Source: Calycina herbarum (taxonomy: Eukaryota; Ascomycota; Leotiomycetes; Helotiales; Pezizellaceae). From it: a stretch of DNA of 64,000 nt. Location of the stretch: assembly GCA_001414485.1 (NCBI GenBank), contig LLEY01000105.1:153084-217083 (forward strand), written 5' to 3'. The notes under the pieces are model-generated. The model was not told where the DNA came from. It saw only the letters and a list, made by a program, of their open reading frames with translations, and made no database searches. The translations under genes and the position numbers were made by a program. Below are positions 36,988 through 51,132 of this stretch, in pieces (within the stretch, counting starts at the first letter, position 1; every line of letters starts with the position of its first letter).

Positions 36988-39900
36988 TAAGGTAAGCTAT
37001 ATAAAAGTTATTAAGATATTCTATAAGAACGCTATTTATATACCTCTAGTACGTAGTAGGACTGTTGGTTAAGCTAAAAGGTAACATCTTATATTTAAAC
37101 GTGCTATAACAGGTCTAAAAGGTTGTAAGTTCTTCTAACTCTAGATCTATATATATATAGTTAAAAGCTTAACGAATGTCGAGCTTTATAAGGATTTTAG
37201 TACTAGTGATTCGTATAAGAGTTTCGTTGATTAGTAGAAGAGGGTACTGGTCCTTATAAGTAAGGTTATTAAGTTTCTAGTAGTCGATATAGAGTTATAA
37301 GCTTCTATTAGGCTTCTTTACGAACAGTACTAGAGAGGCGAAAGAGGCGTAGCTAGGAATAATAAACCCTTTATCGAGGTTATTAAGGATATACTATTTC
37401 ATAGCTAGAAGTTCCTTAGTTATTATCCTATATAACGAGCTATATAATAGAGTATTCAGACTTATAAGTTCGATCTAGTAGTCGACTTGGTTTCGTAGCA
37501 GAGGAAGCTCGTCTAAAGCTCTCTTTAAAAAGACATCCTTAAAGTCTATATATTCCTAGTAAACGTTCTATTCTACTAGTTATTCGTCTAAAGCGTAATC
37601 TACTAAAGAGAGCTCTATATATAACCTGTTTATAAGAGTATAGTCGATCTCTTATAAGCTGGTGCAGAAGACTTCGTTATCGCGTTTTTAAAGGTTAAGT
37701 TTAAAAGCAGTAGCTCTAATATAATAGATATTAATAGTAAAGTCTTCTATAGGTTTACAGATGTCTATAAGCGAGCTCACAGCCGCTTTACAGTCTATAA
37801 CTAAACGTTTTCCTAAGAAGGATCGACAACGTTGTTAGTAGTTAGGAATAAGGACCTATATTCTATTCTAAGCAGAGACGAGGTCTTATTAAAAGCTTTC
37901 GTCTAGAATTTCCTTAAGAGTAACTAGTAGCGGGGTTTAGCACTAGCTTCGAAGCAGTATCGAATAGATTAATATAGGTTCCTCTATAGTATTCTAGCGG
38001 AGGTCGCGGTTCTCTATATCCTCCTAAGCCTAGAGGTCTAGCAGAGAGATAGTTATTAATTCCCTAGTAATAGGTACTAAGTAATCGAATCGACGAACTA
38101 GGGGAAGGGATTCTAGCTACTTAATCTTACGGCTACGGACTACTAACTTTACGTTTACGTCTATAAGCTATTAACAGCTAATAATAATATCGTATCCGCC
38201 GATATTAGTAATTAGGAAGGGTATATTAGTAAACTGTCGTCTATCGATACTTAGCGTTAAGCGAATAACGTGAGTAATTACTAGTCCTTTATATCTATTA
38301 AACCTTATAATTGATATTATATATAACAGCTTTTCTATAGCCTATCTATAATATTAACTTAACTAGTCGGCTAAAGCTGTGTTAATAAATAGCTATCTAT
38401 TCGCTCTAGTATTAATAAGTCTAGTAGTATTAAAAGCATATCTATTCTTAATTAAAGTATATATAGTTATAAAAGCCTTTCTACCTATTATATAACTTAG
38501 ATTAAGAGGTTGAGATCTAAGTTTGTTTTACTCTAAAGAGAAGACTTGCTTTAGAGCTATTCTTTTCCTAAGTCCTTATAAACGAGTTCCTCGTTAGCCG
38601 ATTCTTCTCTAGACGCTTGTAGTCTGTAGAAGTCTATAAGCGAGTCTTCAGCGTCTTCTAATAGCTTAATAGCTGTAGAGGGTTTTCGAGGAAGAGGGCA
38701 TTTACTAGCGTAGTGCCTAGGTTTATTATAATTATAACAGATAACGTCTACTATATCCTAAACAGGAGTCGTACTCTTACGAGTAGGTAAAGGAGTCTTA
38801 TAGTCTATAACTGGAGAGTAACGGACCAGGCTTTAGGTTAGCAGATAACCAATAGTAGCACATAGAGCTAGAAGTTGGTAAGTTAATCCGTAGCTAGTAG
38901 GGAAACCTCTTATAAGTAGGCAGCGGTTATAGCAAGCTATAAGGCGTTCCTTAATAGTTACCCCGTCTTAATAGACAGAGTAACAGCGGTTATATAACTG
39001 GTTAAAGGTTGCTAGAGTAATTCAGACTAGCGAGATACTTACTTAGAGAGCTAGCGTAAGCTTCTAGTATAAATCTTTAGACTACTTACTTAACAGGATA
39101 TAAGCCTTAGTTATAAGGCTTAAGAAGGTTGCTTTAAACATAGTAAAAGTCTCGTCCTCTTATATTAAGAGTTTATAGAAGACCTTACAGGCCTCTACAG
39201 CTTCGTTACTATCTACGAATAAGGTATCTAGATATATAAGCATATCTATAACATCTATAAATAAGGTAGAGGAACCGAAATCTATCTATGGTTCTAGGTG
39301 CTCTTATACTATACTAGAAGTAGCTATAAAGACGAAGGTAAGTTTATCTTATTCGTCCTTAAAGAGGTTCTTTCTTATTTTACTAGCTAGGATAATCCGC
39401 CAGGCCTTATATAATAGGGAGATGCCGTTCTTAAGTTTCTCGCTATCTTAGAACTTATAAGTAGAATTGTTAGAACTAAATCAGGAACGGGAGGAGTCGG
39501 TAGTAGCCTCTTAGAGGGCTTACGTATACTCGCGGCTTAGGAGAGGGTTGTTAGAGTGGTTTATAAGCAACGGGGTTTAGTAGAGTTGCGTATATAAAGA
39601 GAGGATTTCAGCTTATAAACGAACGTTTTCGTCTATAGGAGGCTCGCTTATCGTAGGGGAGGCAGGCGAGGGAGGGGCGACTCTAGGGGTGTTATCCGGT
39701 TGTTAAGGCTCGGTTCGAGACGAGCTAGTAGGTGTCTTCTCTTTTTCGCTATAACCACTTTAAGTGTCGGCTATTATATTATTAGAAAAGAAGGAGGAGA
39801 AGGTAGGGAGAGGTTATAAAAAAGGTTATATAGGCTGTTATAGGCGTGTCTTTCGAGGAGATAAGTCGTTATAGACGTAGAGATACTCGAGGGATCCGTT

Positions 39901-40033
39901 TATAGGAAGAGGGGCTGTTATAGGCGGAGGAGGAGGGTTGTAATTACACTATTATAAGTGTGAGATCTTCTAGCTGTTATAAGTATAGAATCCGGTCGAT
40001 ATTATAATCCTTCGTAGGGAGTAAAAAGGGTTA

Positions 40034-40043
40034 AGCTTTAAAT
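40034..40043 (-). promoter_or_regulatory. Self-priming site, family A minus copy
   Basis: On the minus strand ATTTAAAGCT lies 2 nt inside the 5' LTR (edge at 40046). Its complement is at 40103-40112 in that LTR. Confidence 0.6.
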
Positions 40044-40045
40044 AA

Positions 40046-40277
40046 TATTACGATCTATATCTGAAGGCAAAGGTATAAGAATATATATATATATATTCGA
40101 GAATTTAAAGCTACAGTTCTAAGAACGAGGGAATACGGAATATATACTCTACGAAAAAGGGGTATTCCTACTAACTATAAAGAGCCTTTAATCTCGTTAT
40201 AAATCCGTCCAAGCGTTGCGGCTCTGACGGTCACGTGTAGGACCGAGAATCACGTGTTACAGACCAGCGCTGTAATA
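40046..40277 (-). repeat. Family A 5' LTR (minus copy)
   Basis: A 232-bp partner of 27525-27756, beginning TATTACGATC and ending GTAATA, followed by TSD GTAAC. Confidence 0.9.
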
Positions 40278-40282
40278 GTAAC

Positions 40283-43200
40283 CGTTCTTAAGCTAGCTAC
40301 GCTCTTCTTAGAAGGATTATATATTATCTGCCTTTAGCTTTTAAATCAGGTCTAACCTATATTCTAGTATAATATCTAGCTAAATCGTATTAATAGATGT
40401 TACTTGTTTTTATAAAAAGGTCTAAGTAAGGTCGGCGTTGATTTAGGGGTCTAATCTAACAGGTCTAAAAAGAGTATATAAGCGGCTGTCTAACTTAATT
40501 TAATCCTATATTTTAATATCTTACTTGTGTCTAGTTAGGATATCTGCCTTTTAATTTACTATTCCAGATATAAATTAGATCTAGAAATTAAAGTCGGATA
40601 GGAATTCTATCTATTATACTTGCTTAGCTATAAGTAGCTTAGTTGTTATAAAGTATTCTAAGGATCTATAGTCTAAGTATACGTTGATATAGCTCTAATA
40701 TAATATAAGTTTAGGCCTCTACTTCTTAAACGCTTTGATAATTATAAACAATTCCTTGTTGTAGATTTCCTAATTCGCTTTATAGCCGACTAGGACGTGG
40801 GAGTAAAAACCTATAAGATACTACCGATTACTATGTTATTAGGAGAATATACCTACTATTACTCTATTAGAAGAGTCTGTCTCTAGCTTTGTATTAAGTT
40901 CGGGGTCGAAGTGATATAAAGCTTGAACTGAGAGTAGCTAGGTCTATAATTCTTTAAAGGCTTTCTCGTATTCGAGTGTTTACTAAAACGGCTCTAAAGA
41001 GCGCGTTATAGTAGTTAGAGGTTTTGCGATTTTACCGAAGTTCTTAATAAATTGTCTATAGAAACTATAAAAGCCTAGGTAGGACTTTATACCTGTTATA
41101 GTACTTGGTCGGGCCTAGTTATATAGAGGTTCTACTTTCTTAGAGTCTACTTTAAGTCCTTTCGTAGTTAATATATAACTGAGATATTTAACTTAGGTAA
41201 TACTGAATTCGCTTTTCTTAATATCTACTTAGAGTCCTGCTTCTCGGAGCCGATTTAGAACCTTCTTAACTTATTCTTTATATTCTTCGATACTATCTAA
41301 ATAAATTAATATATCGTCTAGGTAAGCGATATAGAAGTTATCTAGATATTCGATTAAGACGTCGTTTATATAACGTTGGTAGGTAGCGGGTCTATTATAG
41401 AGTTTAAAAGGAAGGACCTTATATTTATATATTCTATACCTAGTCTTAAACGTGGTTATCTCTTCTAAGTTAGGGTCTATTTAGATATAGTAGAAGGCTT
41501 ATTATATATCTAACTTAGTAAAGATCTTAGCTTTTCTTATTCTAGAAAGGAGTTCGTTAATACGAGGAATTAGGTAGAGGTCGTTTCGAGTAAGAGTATT
41601 AAGTTTCCGATAATTAATATAGAACCGTAGCTTATTACTATTAGGCTTTTTAACGAAGAGTACTAGTAAGACGAAAGGACTATTACTGTTAATAATAAAT
41701 CCTTTATTTAAATTATTAATAAGGTACTCTTTTGTCGCTTATAGCTCTGCGGTTAACTGTCGATATAGTAGGGAGTAGGAGGTAGGAAGTGGTTCGTTTA
41801 AGATGATTTTATAATTATATTTATAGTAAGAAGGAAGTTTATCTAAGGCTGCCTTTAAGAATATATCTTAGTATAAGAAATAACATTTAGAGAGTCGGGA
41901 CTATATCAGATCTATAGTCTTAGCGTCGTCTATAGATAGAGCTGACTTCTCTTTAATAATCTAATCTAATTTATAGATGCTAGTTATAAAGAACTCGGTA
42001 TTAAGTCGTTTTATATTAAAATGTAAAGCATTTACACTTATCTCGCTAATAAATAAGTATGTAGTCTAATCTGTCTAGGCTATACTTACAGGTTAGAGGG
42101 GATTTAGACTAGAGTTAGAGGAAGAAAGGTTAGGAGTTAGAGTCGTAGATAACAGTAATAACTTAGCTAAGAGTTTACCCTTCTTCCGTCGTTTTTCGTC
42201 TTAATAGAGAGCGTGATCCCTTCTATTCGTATCTAACTATATATTTAAATAAGGCTTCTAGATCCGGCTAGAAGTTAAAGAAAGTAAGATCTCCTTTTCG
42301 AAGTAAGGAGTCGGTAGGGTTTCGGCTAGCTAAATAAGTTGATTCCTAGTAGGGTTAAGGAGAATTTTAAAGTGTTTTAACTATTTGTTTCTAATAATTA
42401 AGTCTTATTATCTAAGATTCAGGACGATAAAGAGGTAGTTACGGATACGACGTCTATCTAGGTTTAGATATAGCTGTATAAACCGCGTTGCCTTACTCTT
42501 GATACTATTGTTATATCTACGAACAGGTACTAAGTATAGTAAATTTTAAATCTATAATCCTAGTAATTAGGCTAGTCGTAGGGCTAAAGGTCGATTTAAG
42601 AATAGAAAACCGTTCGCTTCTATATCTATTAAAGCTTGTAACTTAACACCGTATCTGTGTATACTAAGGGTCGTATTTATAAGGAATTGGTTTCCTTCTA
42701 TAAGGCTAGAAAGATTAAGGTTTAATAGGTTACATTTACGTAGGCCTAGGAAGGAGTCTTTACCTAGGCTGCCTCGTTTTCCCTCTAATCTAGGACTGAA
42801 TCAGGGTACTCTACGGAGACTTGTGTATTATCTTCGTCTACTTCTTAGACTATCTCTTTAATACTAGGTAGCTAAGAGTAATCGGGTTTGTAATGTCTAG
42901 GCTTACTAAAGTAGTAACACGTTATACTAGCTGGGACTCGATCCGTAGTCTTTTAGCGTTTAGAAGTCGAGGTAGGTTTGAAAGTTTAGAAAGTGGTCTA
43001 AACGGTAGAGAAGGATCCTTATACAGGTAGGGAGGGTTTCGGTGTTATACTAGATAAGGGTTAAAAGGCAGTCCTTTTAACCGAAGTGGTTATACCGACT
43101 AGCTTAGTTATATTAGCTATGTATAACTTAGCGTTTCAGCGTTTTTCCTTATCTAAGGCTAGAAGATCTACTACTATTTCGACGAAGTTATAGTTCTAAC

Positions 43201-44372
43201 GTCTCTTAAGTATAGCGGCTGAGTTTCGTAGCTGTAGTATAATCTTTTCCTATATATAGAAGAACTGTTCTAACTCTAGTATCCCTCTAAGTATAGCTAT
43301 ACTTGAAAAGCGACCTCTGAAGTTAGTAAACGTTTTTCTAGTATAATCCTTTCTACCTATTTATAAGGCCTAGAAGGCGTTCTATATATCCTCTATCTTA
43401 TATCTAGTTAAGAAATATAAATCTAAAAGTTTAATTATATCTTAATAATCGTAGAAAGTAATATAAATCGATTCAGACTTATATCTAGGCTTAAGGTAGT
43501 TCCTAGCGAGTCTAGTAGTTGTTCCTTATATAAAGGCCTTTCGAGTTAGGCTTATATTATAATAATCGGCATTTACTAGTAGTCTGTCGCGTACTAATAT
43601 CTTCTATTGTCGGTATATAGGTGATATGCTATTATCTAAGAGTTTAATCTTTTCTATGATCTTACTTTTCGCAGGTTAGATAGGATTCGGACTACCTTCG
43701 AGGTCGAGTAGGGTGGTCTGCCGTCGAGGGAAGGTATCAGAGGCAGGATCTCTTAAGCGAAAGAGGTCTAGTATAGGACTTAGAAGGGAAGGAGGGTCGT
43801 TCTCGGATCGGGATCGTTGAGGTTAAGGGTCTCTGATTTGATTCCTAAGTTCGCTTATAATTAATTCTAACTATATAAACCGATCGTTGTTATCTTAAAG
43901 TTTTTCTTCTAAGCCTTATACTACGCTCTATATCTCGTCTATATTAGAAAAGTCTTAGTTGTCTTTAGGGTTTCGAGTAAGTTGCTTTCCTTTCTAGGAC
44001 CTTTTGTTTTTAGGTATACGAGTACGGTTCGTAGACCTTTTAGAGGGGGGTTTACTAGCTTCCCTAGTAGGTTGCTTAACGCTCTTAAGCAGAGCTTTAG
44101 AGGGACCTAGGGTCTCTCCTTGTTCTAGTATATCGTATACTGTTCGGGGGGGTTAAGGGGTAGATTCGGGAGCCTTCTAGGTGACTGTATATCGTCGACT
44201 GTCTATATCTTATATAGTAATCCCTATACAGAGAGGGTTATTAGGAGTCTCAGGAGTACTTAGCGTAGTCTACTCCTATTAACGTAGGAATCGCCTACGA
44301 TTTTACTAGCTGACTGTTTAGACACTAAACCCCGGTGTTACTAGCTGTCTAGGTGGTCTCTGATTACCTAGC
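40283..44372 (-). pseudogene. Family C gag-pol relic, 5' part
   Basis: Minus strand. RNase H lies near 40500-40950. RT has an intact YLDD box at 41313-41324, followed by ILIYLDS. The protease zone is near 42000-42600. The gag zinc knuckle is at about 42878-42919 (first Cys kept, second Phe, His kept, last Tyr). A gag matrix/capsid region runs from about 43050 to 44300 and retains several GC-rich islands. Stops are frequent. It is interrupted at 44373 by a family B element; the 5' leader resumes at 51059. Confidence 0.8.
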
Positions 44373-44787
44373 TGTTACGAATCACGTTATACGTGGTAAG
44401 TAGTCTAGACGGCGCTCTGACAGGACAAGGTACGATATCTAGGAAATAGAAGGTAGTATAAGAGGGAATCAGTAATACGGGAGGTATTTAAGTATTCCAG
44501 GATCTCACTGTTAGATAACTATTAGAGGTTACGTAATAGATCCCGTTAGATCCTATAAGGGATCTAAAGGGATCCAGGGATCTAGGTGACACGAAGGGTT
44601 CTATATATACTAGCACGTCTACTACCTAGATAAGAGCTTTATACTTAACTTTAGTTATCAATCTTATTATCTTGTTTAACATCTTTAATATAAGTAACAA
44701 GTTCACTTCTAAGTAAATAAACCGGCGTATTTATACTTCTTACTATATACTAATATTCAAGACCTAGTTCGTTTAAGTTTCGTTATA
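44373..44787 (+). repeat. Family B 5' LTR (copy 44373)
   Basis: A 415-bp LTR. It is 18 bp shorter than its 3' partner because of one fewer unit in a GGGATCTA-type repeat tract. Confidence 0.88.
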
Positions 44788-47700
44788 CTTTAAGCACCTA
44801 CTTAGAAGTAAGATCGCTACTATGTCGGCAACCTCTTCTACTCCGAGAACCACCCTACCAAAGCCAGCTATAGACCCTCTAGTTGCACTAGTTACTACTC
44901 TTTAAGAGGAAGTGAAACTTCCTCTTCTAAAGCTGTTCAATAGCTCGCCTAAGAAACTAGCCGAGTTCTTAATAAAAGCTTCCCTCTACTTAAGCTTTTA
45001 TTATACTTAGTTTAGAAGTAAAACTAACTAGGTTATATAGTTGTCTACCTATCTTAAAGGGGCAGCTTATAACTAGTTAGAACTATACTTAGAGGATTAC
45101 TAGGCGAATAAGATAGTTAAAGAAAAAGTCTCTCTTTAAATATCTAAGAAGACGAGGGATTTGTTTAAAAATGTTTAAGGGTTTAGGGATAGAATTAACT
45201 AGGCTTTTAAGAATATTAATATAAAAAAGAAGGCAGTTAGAGCTTTATATATACTTAGATAAAAGGGGTTAGCTACTAAATATACTATATAATTTTAATA
45301 GTACTCTATATAGATAAGATAGAATAATAAAGTATTATGTAAATAATTCTATTATAGGCTTAAAGATAACGTAAAGGATAAAATCATACGAGAGGATTTT
45401 CTAGACATATTAAATAAATTAATAAATAACGTAATCTAGATCGATAACTATATTTATAAAAGGAATCTAGAGAAGAAAGGAAGTTATAGTTATCGATATA
45501 GAAAGGGTAGACGAAAAGATCGTAGAGATCCTATAGAAATCGATACTACTTAGAAATTATAGGTTCTAGGAAAGGAATCTAAGAAAGAAAACTTCTAGAA
45601 GAGAGGATTATCTTAGAAAGAGCGAAATCGTTAACGTAAGCAGAACTTATATTACAACTATAGTCTTCCTAGCTATAGAGTAAATAAGTATAGTAAGAAG
45701 AAAGACTCTAAAAGGAAATAAGCTAACACTACTATCTAAAAAGAAGTAGCTTTACTAGAAAAAATCGAACTTACGGACGAAGAACTCGAGGCTAGGGGTT
45801 ATAGCACGTAAATTAAAACAGATGTAGCAGATATAACAGTAGGTAATATATACTTATAACTAAACAAAGGAATCAAGTTATAAGTTAGTAAGATATAGAA
45901 TACTAATGATAATAGAGATCTATTACTTAAAGAATATTATAATATATAATCAGAAATAGATTATAAATTACTCCTTTAAGTAGAATATAAGTTACTACTA
46001 TTAATAAGTTTATTAGAGTTATTAGAATCAGAATCTAATTCGTCAAAAGTAAATTTAGAAATATATAAGCCTAAATAAGGCGAGATATAGGCATTTACTA
46101 GAACTTTTAAGAGAGGGAATAGATAAGTATATATAGAAAACTAGAAACCTAATTTCTAGAGCCTATATTCTACTTAAGGAATTAACCCTACTATTTTAAC
46201 TACCTATAAGATAATTTAGAATAAATAAGATAAAATAACTTTAGTAAGCCTTATTATAAGAAGGGAAACCATCGAATTTAAAGAACCTAGACTAAAATAG
46301 ACAGTATCTAATAAGCTATCTAGTATACCTAAGATAGAAGACATTTAGATAGTTATAGATCTATAGAAAGAAACTAGCTTATAGTAATAGCAGAGTTCTA
46401 ACGACTTTATAAGACGCCTTAAAACCAGTTTTTTAGGTATACTATCTAATAACAAGGAAGCTATACTAGAAATAGGAGGCTAATATACTATAGTTACTTT
46501 AATTAGAAAAGTTAAAGTAATATTTTAAGAATTAAGAAATAGAAAATTATTTAGTATAATCTTCTAAAAGATAAACGAATATAATATAGATTAGGAGACA
46601 GAGTTAGTATAAAGGGAGCTCTACTAACTAAAAAGCAGAGAATTAAACGCTATCTCTAGAGAAAATCAACTTATAGTAATAGCGAAGATAAGAGGAAAGG
46701 AACTCTAAGTCTTAATTAATTTAAGAGTAATAGGTAATTTTCTTTCCCTAGTAGCTTAGAAGAAGCTAAACGTCCTAATTAAAGGTATAAAGCTATACTA
46801 CTTAAGAGTAGTTAATAGAATAGACATTATATACTAGGATAGAATTATTAATTAATAAACTATTCTAATAAAGATTACTATTAAAAGACACTACTTAAAT
46901 ATATAATTTAATATTATTAAAATAGGAAACAAGGAAGCGATACTTAGTATACTATAGATTAGAGAATATAATCTAGATATTAATTAGAAAGCTTAAATAA
47001 TAACCTTTAGTTAATATAATTATATAAGCTTATAATTATAACTTTAAGGCTAGAACGAGGTTAGCGCTACCTCTTCTAAGACGCTAGAACACCCTACTCA
47101 GGGTCCTCCACAGGTTAGTAGGACAGCTAATAATAAAATACCTATATAGTATAGAGAATTTAAAGCTTTGTTCAAAAACCTGAAAGACTTATAAGCCTTA
47201 CTAGAACATCGCTTATAAGATCATAAGATTAAATTAAAAGAGGATCATCACCTCTTAAAGTAGAAGCTTCGGTTATATAACTAGAAAAGCCTATAAAGAA
47301 TAGAAAGTTATATAAAGGAAGGTATTAAGAAAGGATATATTAGAAAATCTAAGTTACTAATTACCTTAAATATACTTATTATTAAGAAAAAAGACAATCT
47401 AGATAAAAGAGTATATATTAATTACTAAGAAGTAAATTATACTATAGTTAAGGACGCTTATCTGCTACTACTTAGCTAGTACTTATAAGACAAGTTAGGT
47501 AAGGTAGTACGATTTATAAAATTAGATTAATAAAACGCTTATAGACTTATATAAATAAAAGTTAGAGATGAATAGAAGATAGTATTTACTTTACTATTAA
47601 GCCTTTATAAATATATAGTTATACTATTTAGACTTTATAATATACTAGCTATATATTAGAAATAAAATAATAATATTTTAAGAAGTCTTCTAAGAGTAAT

Positions 47701-49982
47701 AGTAATATATTACCTAGATAATATCTTAATCTTCTTAGAAAAAGAAGAAGAATATAAGGAATATGTTAAAGAAGTTTTATAATAACTTATAAAAGTAAAC
47801 TCTTAGTTAAAACTCTTGAAATATAAGTTTAGAGTAACTTAAACACTTTTCCTAAGATAGGTATTTAGCTTAAAGAAAATAGAAATAGATCTAGTAAAGA
47901 TCTAGAACGTCTTAAACTAGAAGTTACTAGAGAATATAAAAGATATACAGTCCTTCCTTAGATTTATAAACTTTTACTATCCGTTTATCTAAGACTATAT
48001 AAAGATTACTAAACTAATATTAAAACTAGTTAAAAAGGCTATTAAGTTTATATAAAATAAATAGATAAAGGATACTTTTTAGAAAATTAAAGCAAAGTTT
48101 ATAGAAAAACCTATTTTATATAATTTTAATATAGACAAGCCTAATATAATCGAAACAGATGCCTTAGACATAGTAGTAGATATAGTTTACTTATAGCTAA
48201 ATAATAAGAGAAAACTTATACTTATTATATATTATTCTAAGATATTTAACCTAGTATAATAAAACTATAGTATCTTTAATAAGGAATTACTTACTATAGT
48301 ATTAGCTTTAGAATACTAGAGAATTTATTTATAGCTAGTAAAATACCTAGTTATAGTTTTATCTAACTACGAGAACCTTAAGACGTTTATAACAACTAAG
48401 GAACTTATAATAAGATAATTAGCTAAATAGTCAAAGATATTAAAAGGATTTAATATTATTATTTAATATATAAAAAGAACGTTAAATACTTAAGCTAATA
48501 CTCTTAGTCAGAAACCTAGATATAAGAGAGATAAAAAGTATAAAAAGATTATAATCTTAAAAACTCTTAAGAATAGAGACTTAGTACCTACTATATATAA
48601 AATAGTAGCAATAAACAACATCTAGATAAATAAAATTCAAAACATATATAAGGGTTATAATCAGTATATAAAAGGGAAACTATAGGTTCCTAGCTCGTAT
48701 ACGAAGGAGTTTATATAAGAATACTATACTACGCTTACTTACAGTTACTAAAGAATTCGTAGAACTCTCTAGAGAATAAAACAACACTACTATATTAATT
48801 AGTTATCTATAATAGTTAAAGAAGTAATAGCAGAATATAATACCTATACTAGGAATAAGGCTTCCTACTATACTTCTTATAAACAGATAAACACTACTCT
48901 AATACTACAAATACCTTAGAAATCAATATCTATAGATTTTATTATTAAACTACCGAAGTTAAAAGACCTAATAACAGGAGTTAAATATAACACGATCCTA
49001 GTTATTATAGAATAACTTACGAAATATATAATCCTAATAGTATATATAAAGTTAAGTATAGCTAAGGAATTAGTATTTATATTCCTTAGAGAAGTAGTCT
49101 TAAAACATAGACTACCTAAAGAAATACTCTTAAATAGAGATAAGCTCTTTACCTTAAAATTTTAGATTACTCTTATAAAACAATTAGGTATAAAGAGAAA
49201 GCTTTCTACAGCTTTCTACTCTTAAACAAATAGAGGAAATAAACAGATAAATTAAGTAGTTAAAACATACCTTCGTTATTATATAAACTACTAATAAGAC
49301 AACTAGGTAGAACTACTACCCTTAACACAGTTTACTTACAACAGTTTAGTAATAGAAACAATACTTATTATACTATTCTACGCTAATTATAAGTATAAAT
49401 TATCAGCGTATTAAGAACTACTATCTACAACTATTAACAATCAACTTACTCGTATTTAGGTCTTAAAAATTAAGAGTCTATATAAGGAACTTATAAAAGA
49501 CTTATAGTTTATAGTAGAAAGAAACGCGTACTACTATAATAAACAACGTAGTTAGAAGCTAATACTAAAAGAGAGAGATAAAGTCTACTTAATATAAAAA
49601 AATATTAATATAAAAAGACTAAGTAATAAACTAGATTATAAAAAACTAGGACTATTTAAAATTAAACGAGTTAAGAGACCTTTAAATTATAAATTAACAT
49701 TACTAAAGATAATAAACATCTACCTAGTATTCTATATATCCCTACTTAAACTAGTACTACTAGGAGCACTACTAGCTCTACTTATAGAAATTCAACTAGT
49801 AAACCTAAACACCGAGTATAAAGTCGAGAGGATTCTTAACTATAAACTTATTAGAAGACAAATCAAGTATTTAATTAAATAGTTAGATTACCTATACTTA
49901 GAAAACACTTAGGAACTAAAAAGCAACCTTAGTCGTTGCTTAGTAGAACTTTAGGAGTTCTACTAACGAAACCTAAGTTTAC

Positions 49983-50370
49983 TTATATCTTATAATCTAA
50001 AGGAAAAGCCTTAAGAAAGGCTAGGTTAAGACCTATCTCGGATTAGGAACTAATAGGAATAGGTAGGGCTACTAGACAAGTAATCTCCGCCTCTTGCTAT
50101 TCTTTTTCCTTTCTCTCTTTCTCCTCTTTCTCTTTCTTTTCTACCTCTTTAGTAGCGTCGAGTTTATTAAGAAAACGAAGACCTTGATAAGACATTTCAC
50201 GCTGCCTTTCTTTTAGAAAGGCCTTCTGCTTTCGTAACCGCAGAATCCTCGCCATTGCCTCCTCCTCCTCTCTCTCCAGCTTCTCCTCTTGTTTTTCGAT
50301 AGAGGCCTAGTCGCTAGTATAGGGAACGTTCTTCTCCTAGGCATCGTCGGTTCCGTCGTATTTTAACTTC
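49983..50370 (-). pseudogene. Antisense coiled-coil ORF of family B (copy 44373)
   Basis: Minus strand, stop at 49983-49985. The best preserved copy: an open stretch of about 70 codons with an EKQEEKLEREEEEAMARI helix, then LRLRKQKAFLKERQREM, then a Lys/Glu run. Only a few stops appear nearer the C-terminus. The end resembles copy 35899 (LNLAFLKAFP versus LDLAFLKSFP). CpA and TpG are unusually frequent at about 50200-50310, so mutation was lighter here. The pol frame on the other strand overlaps its tail. Confidence 0.6.
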
Positions 50371-50625
50371 GACCAAACGTATTTAAAATATTAGAAGGAT
50401 TAAGAGGAATCTATAAAACATCTACGCTTCTAGGAAGCGTAGTAAGAACATAGTAATATTTCGTTATAAACTATTTTAATACTTTTTATAAGAAGTATAT
50501 ATTCTTCTTTCTTCTTTTATATAGAGTAGGATATAATAGAAAAAGAAAAGATGCTACTAGCACCTTAACCGAGTTCCTTAGCTTATACTTAAGCATAAGG
50601 ACACGCTAGGCTAAGAAGGGGATAG

Positions 50626-51058
50626 TATTACAAATTACGTTATACGTAGTAAGTAGTCTAGACGGCGCTCTAACAGGATAAGGCACGATATCTAGGAAAT
50701 AGAAGGTAGTATAAGAGGGAATTAGTAATATAGGAGGTATTTAGGTATTCTAGGATCTTACTATTAGATAACTGTTAGAGGTTATATAATAGATCCTATT
50801 AGATCCTATAAGAGATCTAAAGAGATCTAGGGATCTAAAGGGATCTAGGGATCCAGGTAACACGAAGGGTTCTATATATACTAGCATATCTACTACCTAG
50901 ATAGGAGCTTTATACTCAACTTTAGTTATCAATCTTATTATCTTATTTAATATCTTTAATATAAGTAACGAGTTCACTTCTAAGTAAACAAACTAGCGCA
51001 TTTATACTTCTTACTACATACTAACATTCGAGACCTAGTTCGTTTGAGTTTCGTTATA
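50626..51058 (+). repeat. Family B 3' LTR (copy 44373)
   Basis: A 433-bp partner of 44373-44787, ending CGTTATA, then TSD CTAGC. Confidence 0.88.
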
Positions 51059-51117
51059 CTAGCTATTTAAGGTTATCGATATACTAATCTAAATCTAGGC
51101 CGTCCTCGGCGGAGTCG

Positions 51118-51130
51118 AATTTAGTCTTTT
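51118..51130 (-). promoter_or_regulatory. Predicted self-priming primer-binding site, family C
   Basis: On the minus strand AAAAGACTAAATT begins 2 nt inside the 5' LTR (edge 51133). It is complementary over 13 bases to the LTR transcript at 51227-51239, whose predicted start is about 35 nt downstream of TATAAATA (minus strand, 51267-51274). The pol-less copy has the identical site at 10632-10644. Confidence 0.65.
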
Positions 51131-51132
51131 AA

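Larger units (their letters stand above)
27525..40277 (-). mobile_element. Full-length family A chromovirus, minus copy, with nested family B
   Basis: LTRs at 27525-27756 (3') and 40046-40277 (5'), each 232 bp, with the TSD GTAAC (27520-27524 and 40278-40282). Excluding the nested family B copy 30278-36987 leaves about 6.04 kb, similar to the 6103-bp plus copy, and gene order is the same. Integrase and chromodomain are at 27800-29400, RT and RNase H at 29500-30277 and 36993-37560, protease near 38400, gag at 38700-39800. Many stops. Confidence 0.92.
44373..51058 (+). mobile_element. Full-length family B chromovirus nested in family C
   Basis: A 6686-bp element with the TSD CTAGC (44368-44372 and 51059-51063). 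LTRs are 44373-44787 (415 bp) and 50626-51058 (433 bp). gag starts at the ATG at 44822, the zinc knuckle is near 45650, the YxDD box reads YLDN at 47711-47722, and the chromodomain is at about 49813-49920. A minus-strand antisense ORF lies at 49983-50370. Removing it rejoins family C leader sequence exactly as in the pol-less copy near 10510-10545. Confidence 0.93.
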
